This document shows positions 21,979 through 29,133 of a stretch of 47,225 nt of DNA, one piece after another. Under the pieces are notes generated by a model, which worked only from the letters and a program-made list of their open reading frames with translations, was not told the DNA's origin and ran no database searches. Source of the stretch: a virus; the IMG/VR virus record IMGVR_UViG_3300037264_000723, positions 1 to 47,225 of that record, one strand, 5' to 3'. Each line of letters opens with the position of its first letter. The first letter of the stretch is position 1. A program made the position numbers and the translations under genes.

Positions 21979-22388
21979 CCGCCTTTTTCGTCGAGCGCGC
22001 CGGCAACACTCTCCGTCCTGTAGACGAGGCGAGCTATGACATCCTCACGTCTCTCCCGGTGGGAAAGACGCTGCATGTTACGGTGAGACAGCCGAGAAAC
22101 CCAGGGCATCATCGGCTGTTCTTCGCGCTCTGTCATCGCATCGCCGAGGCGAAGGGGCTGCCGCTCGAAAATGTTTTAGGACTTCTGAAAATCGCTACGG
22201 GGCATTGTACTATCATTCAGACAGAGACATACGGCGAAATGCGATGGCCGAAGTCAATCAGCTTCCGAGAAATGGATCAGACCGCGTTCCGCGAATTCTT
22301 CGAGCGCTGCGTCCAGGTAATTTATGAGGAATGGCGCATAGACCCGGCGCTTGTCGCCGATCTTCTCGTCCCGCAGGAGGCGACATGA
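21975..22388 (+). CDS. DUF1367-like phage protein
   Basis: 137 aa. RPVDEASYDILTSLPVGKTL, then VRQPRNPGHHRLFFALCHRIAE, closely follows the DUF1367 pattern in which a V-x-KPRNxxxHRKFFALL segment is conserved (quoted in parts). Function in phages is not established. It ends in an ATGA overlap. Confidence 0.7.
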   Translation: MTAFFVERAGNTLRPVDEASYDILTSLPVGKTLHVTVRQPRNPGHHRLFFALCHRIAEAKGLPLENVLGLLKIATGHCTIIQTETYGEMRWPKSISFREMDQTAFREFFERCVQVIYEEWRIDPALVADLLVPQEAT

Positions 22389-22490
22389 CCCTAGACGATT
22401 ATCAGCAAGTTCGGGACCAGAGCGGAGGCCGAGGCACATGCCAGCGCAGCCATCGCCGCGCGGGCGATGAAGAAAGCGAGGATGGGATGA
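22385..22490 (+). other. Micro-ORF with signs of a frameshift
   Basis: The ATG at 22385 opens MTLDDYQQ, but the frame that follows is low in quality and rich in Cys, His and Arg. In the +1-shifted frame the same DNA reads RAEAEAHASAAIAARAMKKA, a clean helix, ending at a TGA that overlaps the next start (ATGA). A one-base deletion after CAA would restore one ORF. Either a frameshift, a sequencing error, or chance. Confidence 0.3.
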
Positions 22491-22585
22491 GCGACCTATC
22501 AAAGGCCTTGCTGTTTGCCATTGTGCTGTTTGCCATTGTGGCGGCTTGGGGGGCCTTTATCTTGGTCATGGTGGGGATGGTATGA
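22487..22585 (+). CDS. Micro-membrane protein, 32 aa
   Basis: After MSDLSKA comes LLFAIVLFAIVAAWGAFILV, one membrane helix. The start lies in an ATGA overlap with the shifted frame upstream; an in-frame ATG at 22385 would add a soluble 34-aa start. Confidence 0.5.
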   Translation: MSDLSKALLFAIVLFAIVAAWGAFILVMVGMV

Positions 22586-22656
22586 TGACGCCCGAACAGG
22601 CGAAAGAATTAGTTGCTCTTCTCGACACTGCTCAGATCGGAAAGCGCGAGCCATGA
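22585..22656 (+). CDS. Possible 23-aa micro-ORF
   Basis: MTPEQAKELVALLDTAQIGK is a plausible helix; start overlaps the upstream stop and end overlaps the next start (ATGA). Could be a coupling leader only. Confidence 0.3.
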   Translation: MTPEQAKELVALLDTAQIGKREP

Positions 22657-22913
22657 TCACGCAAGACGACGAGGCGGTGGAGGCGATGGCGCGGGCGATG
22701 GCTGGTCTTACGGAGCAGGCTCCGTCGCGAAGCATCCCTGCCTTTTCACGTCAGCAAGCCCGCGCTGCGCTCGCCGCTCTCCGCAAATTGGGGTGGCGCG
22801 GGCCGCTGGTCGAGCGCCAGTGGACCCGCAACCGCTGCGATTGGAGAGACGCCGCCTGCGATCGAGGATGCCAGAACTTCTGCCGAGCGGAGGCCGATCA
22901 TGCAGCCAGATAA
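22653..22913 (+). CDS. Cysteine-containing small protein, 86 aa
   Basis: The N-terminal part (DDEAVEAMARAMAGL and SRQQARAALAALRKLGW) is a common helical pattern in small phage proteins. The C-terminus has CDWRDAACDRGCQNFC, five cysteines that could hold zinc. Function unknown. Confidence 0.55.
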   Translation: MITQDDEAVEAMARAMAGLTEQAPSRSIPAFSRQQARAALAALRKLGWRGPLVERQWTRNRCDWRDAACDRGCQNFCRAEADHAAR

Positions 22914-23322
22914 ATCAGCCCTCACAGACCTGATCGCGAGAGTCGAGAAGGCGAGCGGGCCGGATAGGGAGTTAGACGCAGACATCGACGTTGCGTTGTT
23001 CGGTGGCGAGACGGTCTGGAAACAGGCCAACTATATAATGGAACAGTACCCTGTATCTCGTCGCCCGAGCAGAGGTCACGTCGGCGGCTTCGCGAACGAG
23101 GCTATTCCACTCTACACCCAATCCCTCGACGCCGTCGAGGCGCTGGTGGAGCGGGAGCTGCCGAACCATGATTGGCAAGTGTTCCGCACGGTCGGAGCTG
23201 GTTGGTACGCAATCATTGATAAAGGCCATGCTGAACAGCATGGAAGAAGCGAGGCAAATGCCGCCATCGCGCTCTTGCTCGCGCTGCTGAAAGCGATGGA
23301 GGCGCGTGGCGCAAATGAGTGA
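22900..23322 (+). CDS. Conserved phage protein, 140 aa
   Basis: LIARVEKASGPDRELDADID, then YTQSLDAVEALVERELP, then HGRSEANAAIALLLALLKA, is a widespread phage pattern of unknown function. Overlaps the previous gene by 14 nt and the next by 8 nt. Confidence 0.7.
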   Translation: MQPDKSALTDLIARVEKASGPDRELDADIDVALFGGETVWKQANYIMEQYPVSRRPSRGHVGGFANEAIPLYTQSLDAVEALVERELPNHDWQVFRTVGAGWYAIIDKGHAEQHGRSEANAAIALLLALLKAMEARGANE

Positions 23323-23467
23323 TTACGATGTTTGTCGATGCGGCGACTACCGCTGTCAGCATGTTGATGGGACTGGCGCTTGCCCCCATATGCGAAAATG
23401 CCGCGAGCCTCTTTCGAGGCCCGCGCGGCTGGCGACAGCTTTCGCTGCCGGGATGCGATGGGGTTGA
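23315..23467 (+). CDS. Cys/His-rich micro-protein, 50 aa
   Basis: CRCGDYRCQH, then CPHMRKC, places six cysteines and two histidines in 28 residues, likely one or two zinc sites. Coupled to the upstream gene. Another frame over this DNA is also open (23319 on) but gives a less protein-like product. Confidence 0.55.
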   Translation: MSDYDVCRCGDYRCQHVDGTGACPHMRKCREPLSRPARLATAFAAGMRWG

Positions 23468-23715
23468 TTTAAGAATCCCTGGGGTTGAAGTCAAGTTAAC
23501 GATTTGCGACTCAGACGTATAAACAGCCAACCCCTTGATCTGGCTTGTATTTTCTGTCCGCAGGGTCCGTCCGTGTACGACTGAAGGCTACCTTGAGCGT
23601 GACCAAATTTAGCGAATCTCCCCTCACCCGACCCCGCCGTCTATTGAGCGCGGCGTCAACCAATTCGCCAATGGTCCAGAGTATCGCCAGAAACTTTTAG
23701 AGACAGAGCCAGGTC
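23468..23715. other. Intergenic region before the HTH-Lar gene
   Basis: No convincing ORF. GGGGTTG (23481-23487) and CAACCCC (23527-23533) form a 7-bp inverted repeat with a long loop, followed by a short AGCCA/TGGCT stem and a T-rich stretch (TGTATTTTCTG), which may stop transcripts of the long rightward operon. A new promoter for the next gene probably lies here, but no clear -35/-10 pair is seen. Confidence 0.4.
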
Positions 23716-24774
23716 ATGTCAGACGACACCGCTACAATCAGAGCTGAGTTGTGGAGCAAGATGCGAAACAAACCATATCGCGACAAATTCGTCGCGGCGC
23801 ATCTATCGATCAACATAGTCGCACAAATGCAGACTCTGCGAGAGGCGCGCGGCTGGAGCCAGAAGGAGCTTGCCGACAGAGCGAAAATGTCTCCATCGCG
23901 TATATCTGTCATGGAAGACCCATCATATGACAAGTTCACGCTGAGTACGCTTAAACGCTTGGCGTCCGCGCTTGATGTGGCATTGGTCACCCGCTTCACG
24001 ACGTTTAGTGATCTCGTGAATTGGGTGAGCAATCTCTCGCCAGAAAAGCTCGAAGTTTTGAGCTTTGGCGATGACAAAATTGCGGACGCAGCCATGGTCG
24101 TAGAGCGCGCCCCAGAAATAGCGCGTAAAGCAAGGATTCACAGTTCAGGGCCGGGCAATCCCGCTTCATCCGGTTTCCCGGACGATAACGCACAGCCCCA
24201 GGCCGAGCCGAGCGCAACGCCTGGGGCTCTTTTGCCGTGCCCGTTTTGCGGCAACGTCACGCCGACGATTCGCTCAAACAACATCGGTGACTACTACGTG
24301 CTCTGCGAGACCGAGCACGAGGGCGAAATGGCTTGCGGCTTACAATGGCGCGATGCACTCGCTACAGAACAGACGATGCACGCTGCATGGCGAAAGCGTG
24401 CGGAACAAGCTGAAGCCGAACTCGGCCGCCTCACGCGCGAACTCGCCGAGGCGAAGGCCGTGATTACGCGGCTTGTTAGGGTCGGGAACGACCAAGATAT
24501 TCGCACTCGCCGATATGAAGATGTTGCAGCAAACGCGATTGCCGACCGCGATAACGCCATCACCCGCGCCGAAGCGGCGGAGGCAAAGTGCGCGGGGATG
24601 GCGGAGGCGCTGAAGGAAATGGTTTACGAGACGACACACCTATCGCCGCCGGAGGACGACGGGGCTCATAAGTGCCGTATCAGTGCAGCCGCGTTAAGCC
24701 GCGCCCGAGAAGCCCTCAAGCAGTGGGGGGAAGTGATTACCCGCAGCTCCGCATCGGATAAGGCTGAGAGCTGA
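23716..24774 (+). CDS. HTH regulator fused to a Lar-like zinc domain and coiled coil
   Basis: 352 aa in one frame with three parts. Residues about 1-120: an XRE HTH of the HigA type (MQTLREARGWSQKELADRAK, MSPSRISVMEDP, TLKRLASALDVAL). Residues about 135-175: a low-complexity linker. Residues about 174-230: a Lar-type zinc domain (LLPCPFCGN, then C near the glutamate-rich segment, ALATEQTMHAAWRKRA). The rest is a coiled coil (AEAELGRLTRELAEAKAV). Lar proteins relieve type I restriction. The linker DNA contains a terminator-like hairpin. The 3' end overlaps a convergent gene by 38 bp. Confidence 0.8.
   Translation: MSDDTATIRAELWSKMRNKPYRDKFVAAHLSINIVAQMQTLREARGWSQKELADRAKMSPSRISVMEDPSYDKFTLSTLKRLASALDVALVTRFTTFSDLVNWVSNLSPEKLEVLSFGDDKIADAAMVVERAPEIARKARIHSSGPGNPASSGFPDDNAQPQAEPSATPGALLPCPFCGNVTPTIRSNNIGDYYVLCETEHEGEMACGLQWRDALATEQTMHAAWRKRAEQAEAELGRLTRELAEAKAVITRLVRVGNDQDIRTRRYEDVAANAIADRDNAITRAEAAEAKCAGMAEALKEMVYETTHLSPPEDDGAHKCRISAAALSRAREALKQWGEVITRSSASDKAES
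24194..24233 (+). terminator. Intrinsic-terminator-like hairpin inside the HTH-Lar gene
   Basis: AGCCCCAGGC (24194-24203) and GCCTGGGGCT (24219-24228) form a perfect 10-bp stem with a 15-nt loop, followed by CTTTTG. It falls exactly in the linker between the HTH and Lar parts, as if two genes had fused across the terminator of the first. Confidence 0.7.
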
Positions 24775-25171
24775 TCCGGTTGTATTCGAGCCGAAGTGCT
24801 GTGAATTGCCGTTCCCACTGAATAAATTCGTCACGTCGGTTCCCACGTTGCGCGCCGCACATGGCATCGAACACTTGATTGAGCTGAGCTTGGAGAAGGA
24901 GAGCCTTCAGCTCAATCTTATCCCGCTCCATCTGTTGCGATTGGGCTGTGATGGACTTCTGGACGTTGTTCAGGTCGATTGCCTGAGCCTCTTGGCTCGC
25001 AAACGTGGCGAACCCTGAGAACAGGATGGGGACTAAGCCCCATGTAAGCGCGACATTTGCCACGGTCAGCCCCCCGACAAGAATGAGCGCGAAAGCCATA
25101 GCCCTCTGCCACCGAAACTGCTCTTGGTCAGCCTGCGGCGGCGGGAATAAATTTGTGATAAAGTCCAGCAT
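24737..25171 (-). CDS. Membrane protein with C-terminal helix
   Basis: 144 aa from the ATG at 25171. A short soluble start (MLDFITNLFPPPQADQ) is followed by about 40 hydrophobic residues (AMAFALILVGGLTVANVALT and GLVPILFSGFATF), two membrane helices, then a charged helix (QSQQMERDKIELKALLLQAQ). I know this type as a hypothetical beside phage lysis genes. Last gene of the leftward lysis operon. Confidence 0.65.
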   Translation of the reverse strand: MLDFITNLFPPPQADQEQFRWQRAMAFALILVGGLTVANVALTWGLVPILFSGFATFASQEAQAIDLNNVQKSITAQSQQMERDKIELKALLLQAQLNQVFDAMCGAQRGNRRDEFIQWERQFTALRLEYNRISSQPYPMRSCG

Positions 25172-25208
25172 CTCATGTCGGCCCTCATTGCGCCGTCCCC
25201 CGGCTTGG

Positions 25209-25541
25209 TTAGTCCTTCGGCCACATCTCAATGTACGATTTGAGGTAGTCAACCCGGCTGCGACATTCGGCTCCGGCTTCGCGCACCGCCTGAGCCCAGA
25301 GGGCGAGCGCCACGTCCGTCTCGATGTTCTCCGGCACGATGGGCTCGCGGGCGCACACAAGCTGATCGGCGGGGACGGTCGGGTAGGTCAGCTTCTCCAC
25401 CGTCACGGGCGGAAGGCGGATGATGACCGGATCGGGGGGCGGGGGGGTTGGGGCCGTGCCGCACGCGGCGAGTGTGGCCACAATCGACCCACAGAACATG
25501 AGCCGGAGCGCCCGTGTGGCCCTGTTGTGCCCACACGTCAT
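25209..25541 (-). CDS. Lipoprotein, candidate outer-membrane spanin (Rz1-like)
   Basis: 110 aa with a signal peptide and a lipobox LAAC (Cys27), then a proline-rich stretch (TAPTPPPPDPV) as in o-spanins. The C-terminal half has AREPIVPENIETDVALALWA and a conserved tryptophan pair. Larger than lambda Rz1, and not nested in the i-spanin gene: it is separated from it by the Mom-like gene. Start in an ATGA overlap. Confidence 0.65.
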   Translation of the reverse strand: MTCGHNRATRALRLMFCGSIVATLAACGTAPTPPPPDPVIIRLPPVTVEKLTYPTVPADQLVCAREPIVPENIETDVALALWAQAVREAGAECRSRVDYLKSYIEMWPKD

Positions 25542-26131
25542 TTCATCGCCTCCATTTGCTGGGCTGGCGCAGCCAATCTATAGACAAAGCGATGCTTTGA
25601 GACCCGAGCAACGCGCCTTATCTCGACGCCATCGGGCACATGGCCGCGCCTGCTATATCGTTTCCCACTCACCGCGTCGGCATAGTCGAAGCGCGGTGTT
25701 TTGCGTTCATCGTCGGTGCGACCATCAGCCTGCCAGTTTGCGGCCTTGTAGATCGTCCCCGCATGGCCCGCAGACGGGTCTGCGTAGGAAACGAGCATCT
25801 TGATGGCGGGGTGGAATTGTTTGATGTAGCGGACGGCGCGCGCGATCAGGAAGGTCTCGCCGTTCTGTGGCACGCTGTCATCGAGCCATAGCCGAGCCAG
25901 CTCCCACGTTTCCCCGCCGTACCGCTTCGAGGTTTCACGCGGTGGCAAGGCGAACACGATGACGCCGAGTAAATCAGCCCCGCGCTTCAGCGCCAGTGTG
26001 AGGACGCAAACGCCGGGCCATCTCCCGATGTAGTGGCGGCGGATCATAGCGTCCGCATCTTTGCGGCTCACGGGCGCTATCGTGCAGGTCGCGCGCCAGG
26101 ACTTGTCGAAGGTCGGGCCGTCAGGCTTCAT
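25538..26131 (-). CDS. mom: Mom-like DNA modification protein
   Basis: 197 aa with a GNAT-like core. GVIVFALPPRETSKRYGG, then TWELARLWLDDSVPQNGETF, LIARAVRYI, MLVSYADPSAGHAGTIYKA and ANWQADG match the Mu Mom family (quoted in parts). Mom adds a methylcarbamoyl group to adenine, making DNA resistant to many restriction enzymes. It sits between the two spanin genes and ends in an ATGA overlap, so it is likely made late, modifying DNA just before packaging. Confidence 0.85.
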   Translation of the reverse strand: MKPDGPTFDKSWRATCTIAPVSRKDADAMIRRHYIGRWPGVCVLTLALKRGADLLGVIVFALPPRETSKRYGGETWELARLWLDDSVPQNGETFLIARAVRYIKQFHPAIKMLVSYADPSAGHAGTIYKAANWQADGRTDDERKTPRFDYADAVSGKRYSRRGHVPDGVEIRRVARVSKHRFVYRLAAPAQQMEAMK

Positions 26132-26577
26132 GGCATCGCCATTTGCTGGGCTCGGACTTGGGCGAGGTAGGATTTCGCAGCATCGCTCAGCGGGCTTGTG
26201 TCGGCCGGCGGCACACGAACTAGGTCGGCAATCAGCATGTTGCTTGCTTCCGTCCGCCTGCGTTCGGCGAGGGCCGATACCGACCGGAGCGTGTCAATCT
26301 GCCGCTGCATTTGGTCCCGCTGCTCGGAGAGGGTTTCAGCCGCCTCAGCCCGTGCCGTGGCGGCGTCGGCAACGGCCAGCGATACCTCGGCGCGGACATT
26401 CGCCAGGGCCGTCTCGGCGGCAGATGCGCGCTGTACGGCGATGGCGACCTTGGACTGCTCCCCGGCCAAGTCGGAGCGGAGGCCGGCCACCTGTATGGAC
26501 CAGGCCAAATACATGATGACAAGCCCAATCCCGACGATGCCCGCGAGCCCGAACCTTGACGTGAGGAGCCCGATCAT
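26128..26577 (-). CDS. Inner-membrane spanin (Rz-like) candidate
   Basis: 149 aa. One N-terminal membrane helix (LAGIVGIGLVIMYLAWSIQV) is followed by a long coiled coil (ASAAETALANVRAEVSLAVA on to QRQIDTLRSVSALAE, in parts). That topology fits i-spanins. Its o-spanin partner would be the lipoprotein two genes downstream. Confidence 0.7.
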   Translation of the reverse strand: MIGLLTSRFGLAGIVGIGLVIMYLAWSIQVAGLRSDLAGEQSKVAIAVQRASAAETALANVRAEVSLAVADAATARAEAAETLSEQRDQMQRQIDTLRSVSALAERRRTEASNMLIADLVRVPPADTSPLSDAAKSYLAQVRAQQMAMP

Positions 26578-26624
26578 TTATGTATCCCCCATGTTCCGAA
26601 CGACCACAACGCTCTAGTTGGTGC

Positions 26625-26701
26625 GCCGCCGTAGCTCAGGCGGTAGAGCAGTCGCCTTGTAAGCGACAGGTCGCAGGTTCGAATCCATGCCGGTGGCACC
26701 A
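26625..26701 (+). tRNA. tRNA-Thr (anticodon TGT), bulged T-stem
   Basis: Acceptor GCCGCCG/CGGTGGC, D-arm GCTC/GAGC, anticodon stem GTCGC/GCGAC around CTTGTAA, and an encoded CCA. The T-stem reads GCAGG, loop TTCGAAT, then CCATGC: it pairs fully only if the A at 26686 is bulged, one base more than a standard tRNA. Runs opposite to the lysis genes, between the holin and i-spanin genes. May be functional, degenerate, or carry a sequencing insertion. Confidence 0.85.
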
Positions 26702-26704
26702 TCC

Positions 26705-26929
26705 TCAAGTATCCTTCTGCATCGACGAGGCCCAAAGCGCCCCGCCCGTGGTCACGATAAGCCCGCCTACTCCAATCCCGTAGGCTTGGATATCGAACGC
26801 GTTGCCCTGCCAAACGACGGTGTACACGGTCAGGATTTGGGACACGGCGAAGGCGACCAGAAACGCAATGCGCAAAGGCTCAAGAACTTGGTCCTCGCGG
26901 TCCTCGGTGACGATTGAGCGGAAGCGCAT
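26705..26929 (-). CDS. Holin candidate
   Basis: 74 aa with two predicted membrane helices (LRIAFLVAFAVSQILTVYTV and AYGIGVGGLIVTTGGALWAS) and charged ends, in the lysis cluster. Topology and size fit a class II holin that would release the signal-less endolysin. No sequence family recognised. Start in a TAATG overlap. Confidence 0.65.
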   Translation of the reverse strand: MRFRSIVTEDREDQVLEPLRIAFLVAFAVSQILTVYTVVWQGNAFDIQAYGIGVGGLIVTTGGALWASSMQKDT

Positions 26930-27216
26930 TATTTGTGCCGCCTGACTTGGGCCGTGGACCGTTCATTCCGGCGAACGCGAAATTGAAGGCTGAAGCCCTT
27001 CGGCGCGTAGCCAACCATTCGCGTGCCGCCGTTCTTGGTTTTGGTGGTCTTCACGATGATGAACTCAAAATCATGCGCGAGCCCGCAATCACAACAGATG
27101 AGCCGGTGCTGAAGATGTACTTGGCGCGGTCCCCGCCATAGCCTGACGCGCGGGTTCGGGAAAATCACGTCGCAGAATTTGCCGCGCTCAGCCTTTGCGT
27201 GCGTTACCGCTGGCAT
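26929..27216 (-). CDS. Small CxxC protein in lysis cluster
   Basis: 95 aa. LICCDCGLAHDFEF holds a cysteine knuckle familiar from phage hypotheticals, followed by an FIIVKTTKTKNGG strand. Basic overall. Coupled by TAATG at both ends. Function unknown. Confidence 0.6.
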   Translation of the reverse strand: MPAVTHAKAERGKFCDVIFPNPRVRLWRGPRQVHLQHRLICCDCGLAHDFEFIIVKTTKTKNGGTRMVGYAPKGFSLQFRVRRNERSTAQVRRHK

Positions 27217-27305
27217 TAGTTCACCGCCTCCCAGATATACGCCAGCGCCGCAAGGGCGAGAACCAGCGTAGCTATCATGCCCATGATGCGCGCGAACGTG
27301 CTCAC
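27216..27305 (-). CDS. Micro-membrane protein, 29 aa
   Basis: Starts at a GTG overlapping the upstream stop; IMGMIATLVLALAALAYIW is one membrane helix. Could be a holin accessory or antiholin. Supported by tight coupling only. Confidence 0.5.
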   Translation of the reverse strand: MSTFARIMGMIATLVLALAALAYIWEAVN

Positions 27306-27439
27306 AGGTAAATCGCCGTCAGCACGAGCAGCACGACGAAAATCGCCAGCGCCCGCTTCGGATGCGCGGATACTCTACGCGAGAGCCAGCCAAAAGTCCT
27401 GTCCGCAGCGGCTGCAAATTGCTTCGCTCTGTCGGTCAT
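27302..27439 (-). CDS. Small membrane protein, 45 aa
   Basis: A charged N-terminus (MTDRAKQFAAAADRTFGWL) and a C-terminal membrane helix (ALAIFVVLLVLTAIYL). Starts in an ATGA overlap with the endolysin. Perhaps part of the holin set. Confidence 0.55.
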   Translation of the reverse strand: MTDRAKQFAAAADRTFGWLSRRVSAHPKRALAIFVVLLVLTAIYL

Positions 27440-27861
27440 TTCAGGTACAGCGCCGCCTCCTCCAGTCTTCGACGCAGAAGGCCCTTCACCTTCTGGTTAT
27501 TGTCGTTGTGCCACTTTACGATTTCCAGCGCCGCGCCGGTATGGTCGGATGCGTTTATTTTCGTGAGAAGCTGCGATTTTGCAAACTGTGTCTCGCCGAG
27601 ATTGAAGACGAAGGATGTAAGCGCGGCAACCTGATTTGCGGTCAGCGTCTTGACCTTCACATGCTTGAGCATCGCCAGTTCGGCAACCTTCAGGTCTCGC
27701 TCAAGCGCCGCGTCGGCCTGCTCTTGCGTCCACAGAATTGCGGGCGATACGTCGGGGCCGGTGTGGCCTACGCCAATCGTCCACACGCCGCCGCCGTCCT
27801 GATAGGCTTGCAGCTTGCAGCCCTCCCATTTCTTGACGAACTCGCAGGCGAGCGTGGTCAT
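27436..27861 (-). CDS. Endolysin, GH24 lysozyme
   Basis: 141 aa from the ATG at 27861. E13, D22 and T28 have exactly the spacing of the T4 lysozyme triad E11, D20, T26, within KKWEGCKLQAYQDGGGVWTI then GVGHTG. It cleaves N-acetylmuramyl linkages in peptidoglycan. No signal or SAR helix, so a holin is needed. The upstream extension of the frame overlaps the tail protein gene and is not used. Confidence 0.93.
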   Translation of the reverse strand: MTTLACEFVKKWEGCKLQAYQDGGGVWTIGVGHTGPDVSPAILWTQEQADAALERDLKVAELAMLKHVKVKTLTANQVAALTSFVFNLGETQFAKSQLLTKINASDHTGAALEIVKWHNDNNQKVKGLLRRRLEEAALYLK

Positions 27862-29132
27862 CCGAATATCTGCCCGTAGGTTCTGACTGTTCCGCCTGCC
27901 GCTACTGATGCGCCTGGGATAATCATAGCGAGATATTGGATGCGAAGCGACCCCGTTCCGCCGCCGGTCATCCGCCAATCCCACAGGTCCGTCGAGTTAC
28001 CGGCGACTGAATTTACAGCATCAACCACCTCACTAGACACCCCCGCCGTCACTATAAATGTGACGGCGGTCGCAATGCCGTTTTTCATCAGCACAAACGT
28101 CTGGTCCGCAGAGCATGTGTTGGTGGTGACTTTGGCGCGAAACATCCGGCCGCCGGATGTCATTCCGATAGAGGACTGGACAAGGCTTTCTACCGAGGCG
28201 GTATCGTAGGTCCCTCCGCCGCCGCAAATCCTGATATAGAGGGGTGAGCCGCTTGCACCATAAACCGTGGTCGCCTCGCCAGCCAAGTAGACTTCCTGAT
28301 CCCCATTAACAGTGTCGGGGACAAAATCGCACTGCATGATAGTGGCGGTGGCCGGGCCATCAGAGTTGGCAGTGCATGAAAAATTATATTCGTCATCGAC
28401 GGCGACATGATCACTGTTTACGAGATCGGTATGCGCACCACCCGTTCCACCAGTGCTGGCCGGCACGTTGATAACGCAAGTTCCATCAGTACCGTTCTTT
28501 CGGCTCTTAATGGTGAATGCGCCATAATCGTAGAAGGAGCTTGGATAGCGGAACATATATATCCGAAAATTGCGGAACGTCCCGGCGATCTTGACTTTGA
28601 TCTTGACGTTGCTTTCTGTGGTCGATGCAAATAAGTGCCCGACGAATGGGATGTATCGTGTGAGAGAATCTGCATCGGACACCGTATTCTTTGAGACGAA
28701 TACCGTCGCTGCCGTAAACAGCGATGTTTGGGTGTTGTCCGCTGTGGGGAGAAAGAGAAACCGCGCCCAACGATAGTTGGTATTGCTTGTGGTGTGCCTC
28801 AAACTCAGTTTGTCGCCATTGACCACGGCCAACGTGTCTGTATTGTTGGTGACAATGCCGTCCGCAGCCGACACAATCTTGAAGGCGGTGTTGCCGGAAT
28901 TTTGCCTGACTATGAATTCATCAGTCGATGTCGTGCCGCCTTGGCGCAACCCAGCAAGATTGGACAGAGTGCCGTTTTGGTATATCGCTCGCTGGCGACG
29001 ATTTTCAGCGTTGATAGCATCGCCGACGTTCGTGGTTCCCCCGCCGCAATGTCCCGGCGAGCCGTACCAATTCGTAGAAGAGCTGAACTCCCAATGCGGC
29101 CCGCTGAAGGCTACGGTTTGAAAGGATGACAC
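27858..29132 (-). CDS. Tail fibre or appendage protein
   Basis: 424 aa from a GTG two bases after the previous stop region. Beta-rich and rich in Ser, Thr, Gly and Asn throughout, as in tail appendages, with repeated short strands and a glycine-rich end (TGGGTGSLRIQYLAMIIPG). Last structural gene before the endolysin. A host-recognition role is likely from position, not from a family match. Confidence 0.6.
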   Translation of the reverse strand: MSSFQTVAFSGPHWEFSSSTNWYGSPGHCGGGTTNVGDAINAENRRQRAIYQNGTLSNLAGLRQGGTTSTDEFIVRQNSGNTAFKIVSAADGIVTNNTDTLAVVNGDKLSLRHTTSNTNYRWARFLFLPTADNTQTSLFTAATVFVSKNTVSDADSLTRYIPFVGHLFASTTESNVKIKVKIAGTFRNFRIYMFRYPSSFYDYGAFTIKSRKNGTDGTCVINVPASTGGTGGAHTDLVNSDHVAVDDEYNFSCTANSDGPATATIMQCDFVPDTVNGDQEVYLAGEATTVYGASGSPLYIRICGGGGTYDTASVESLVQSSIGMTSGGRMFRAKVTTNTCSADQTFVLMKNGIATAVTFIVTAGVSSEVVDAVNSVAGNSTDLWDWRMTGGGTGSLRIQYLAMIIPGASVAAGGTVRTYGQIFG

Positions 29133-29133
29133 G

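Noticed and set aside
26625-26701. tRNA as an integration (att) site
   Set aside because: No integrase gene is seen in the window and no second copy of tRNA sequence marks a prophage end. The tRNA is better read as phage cargo.
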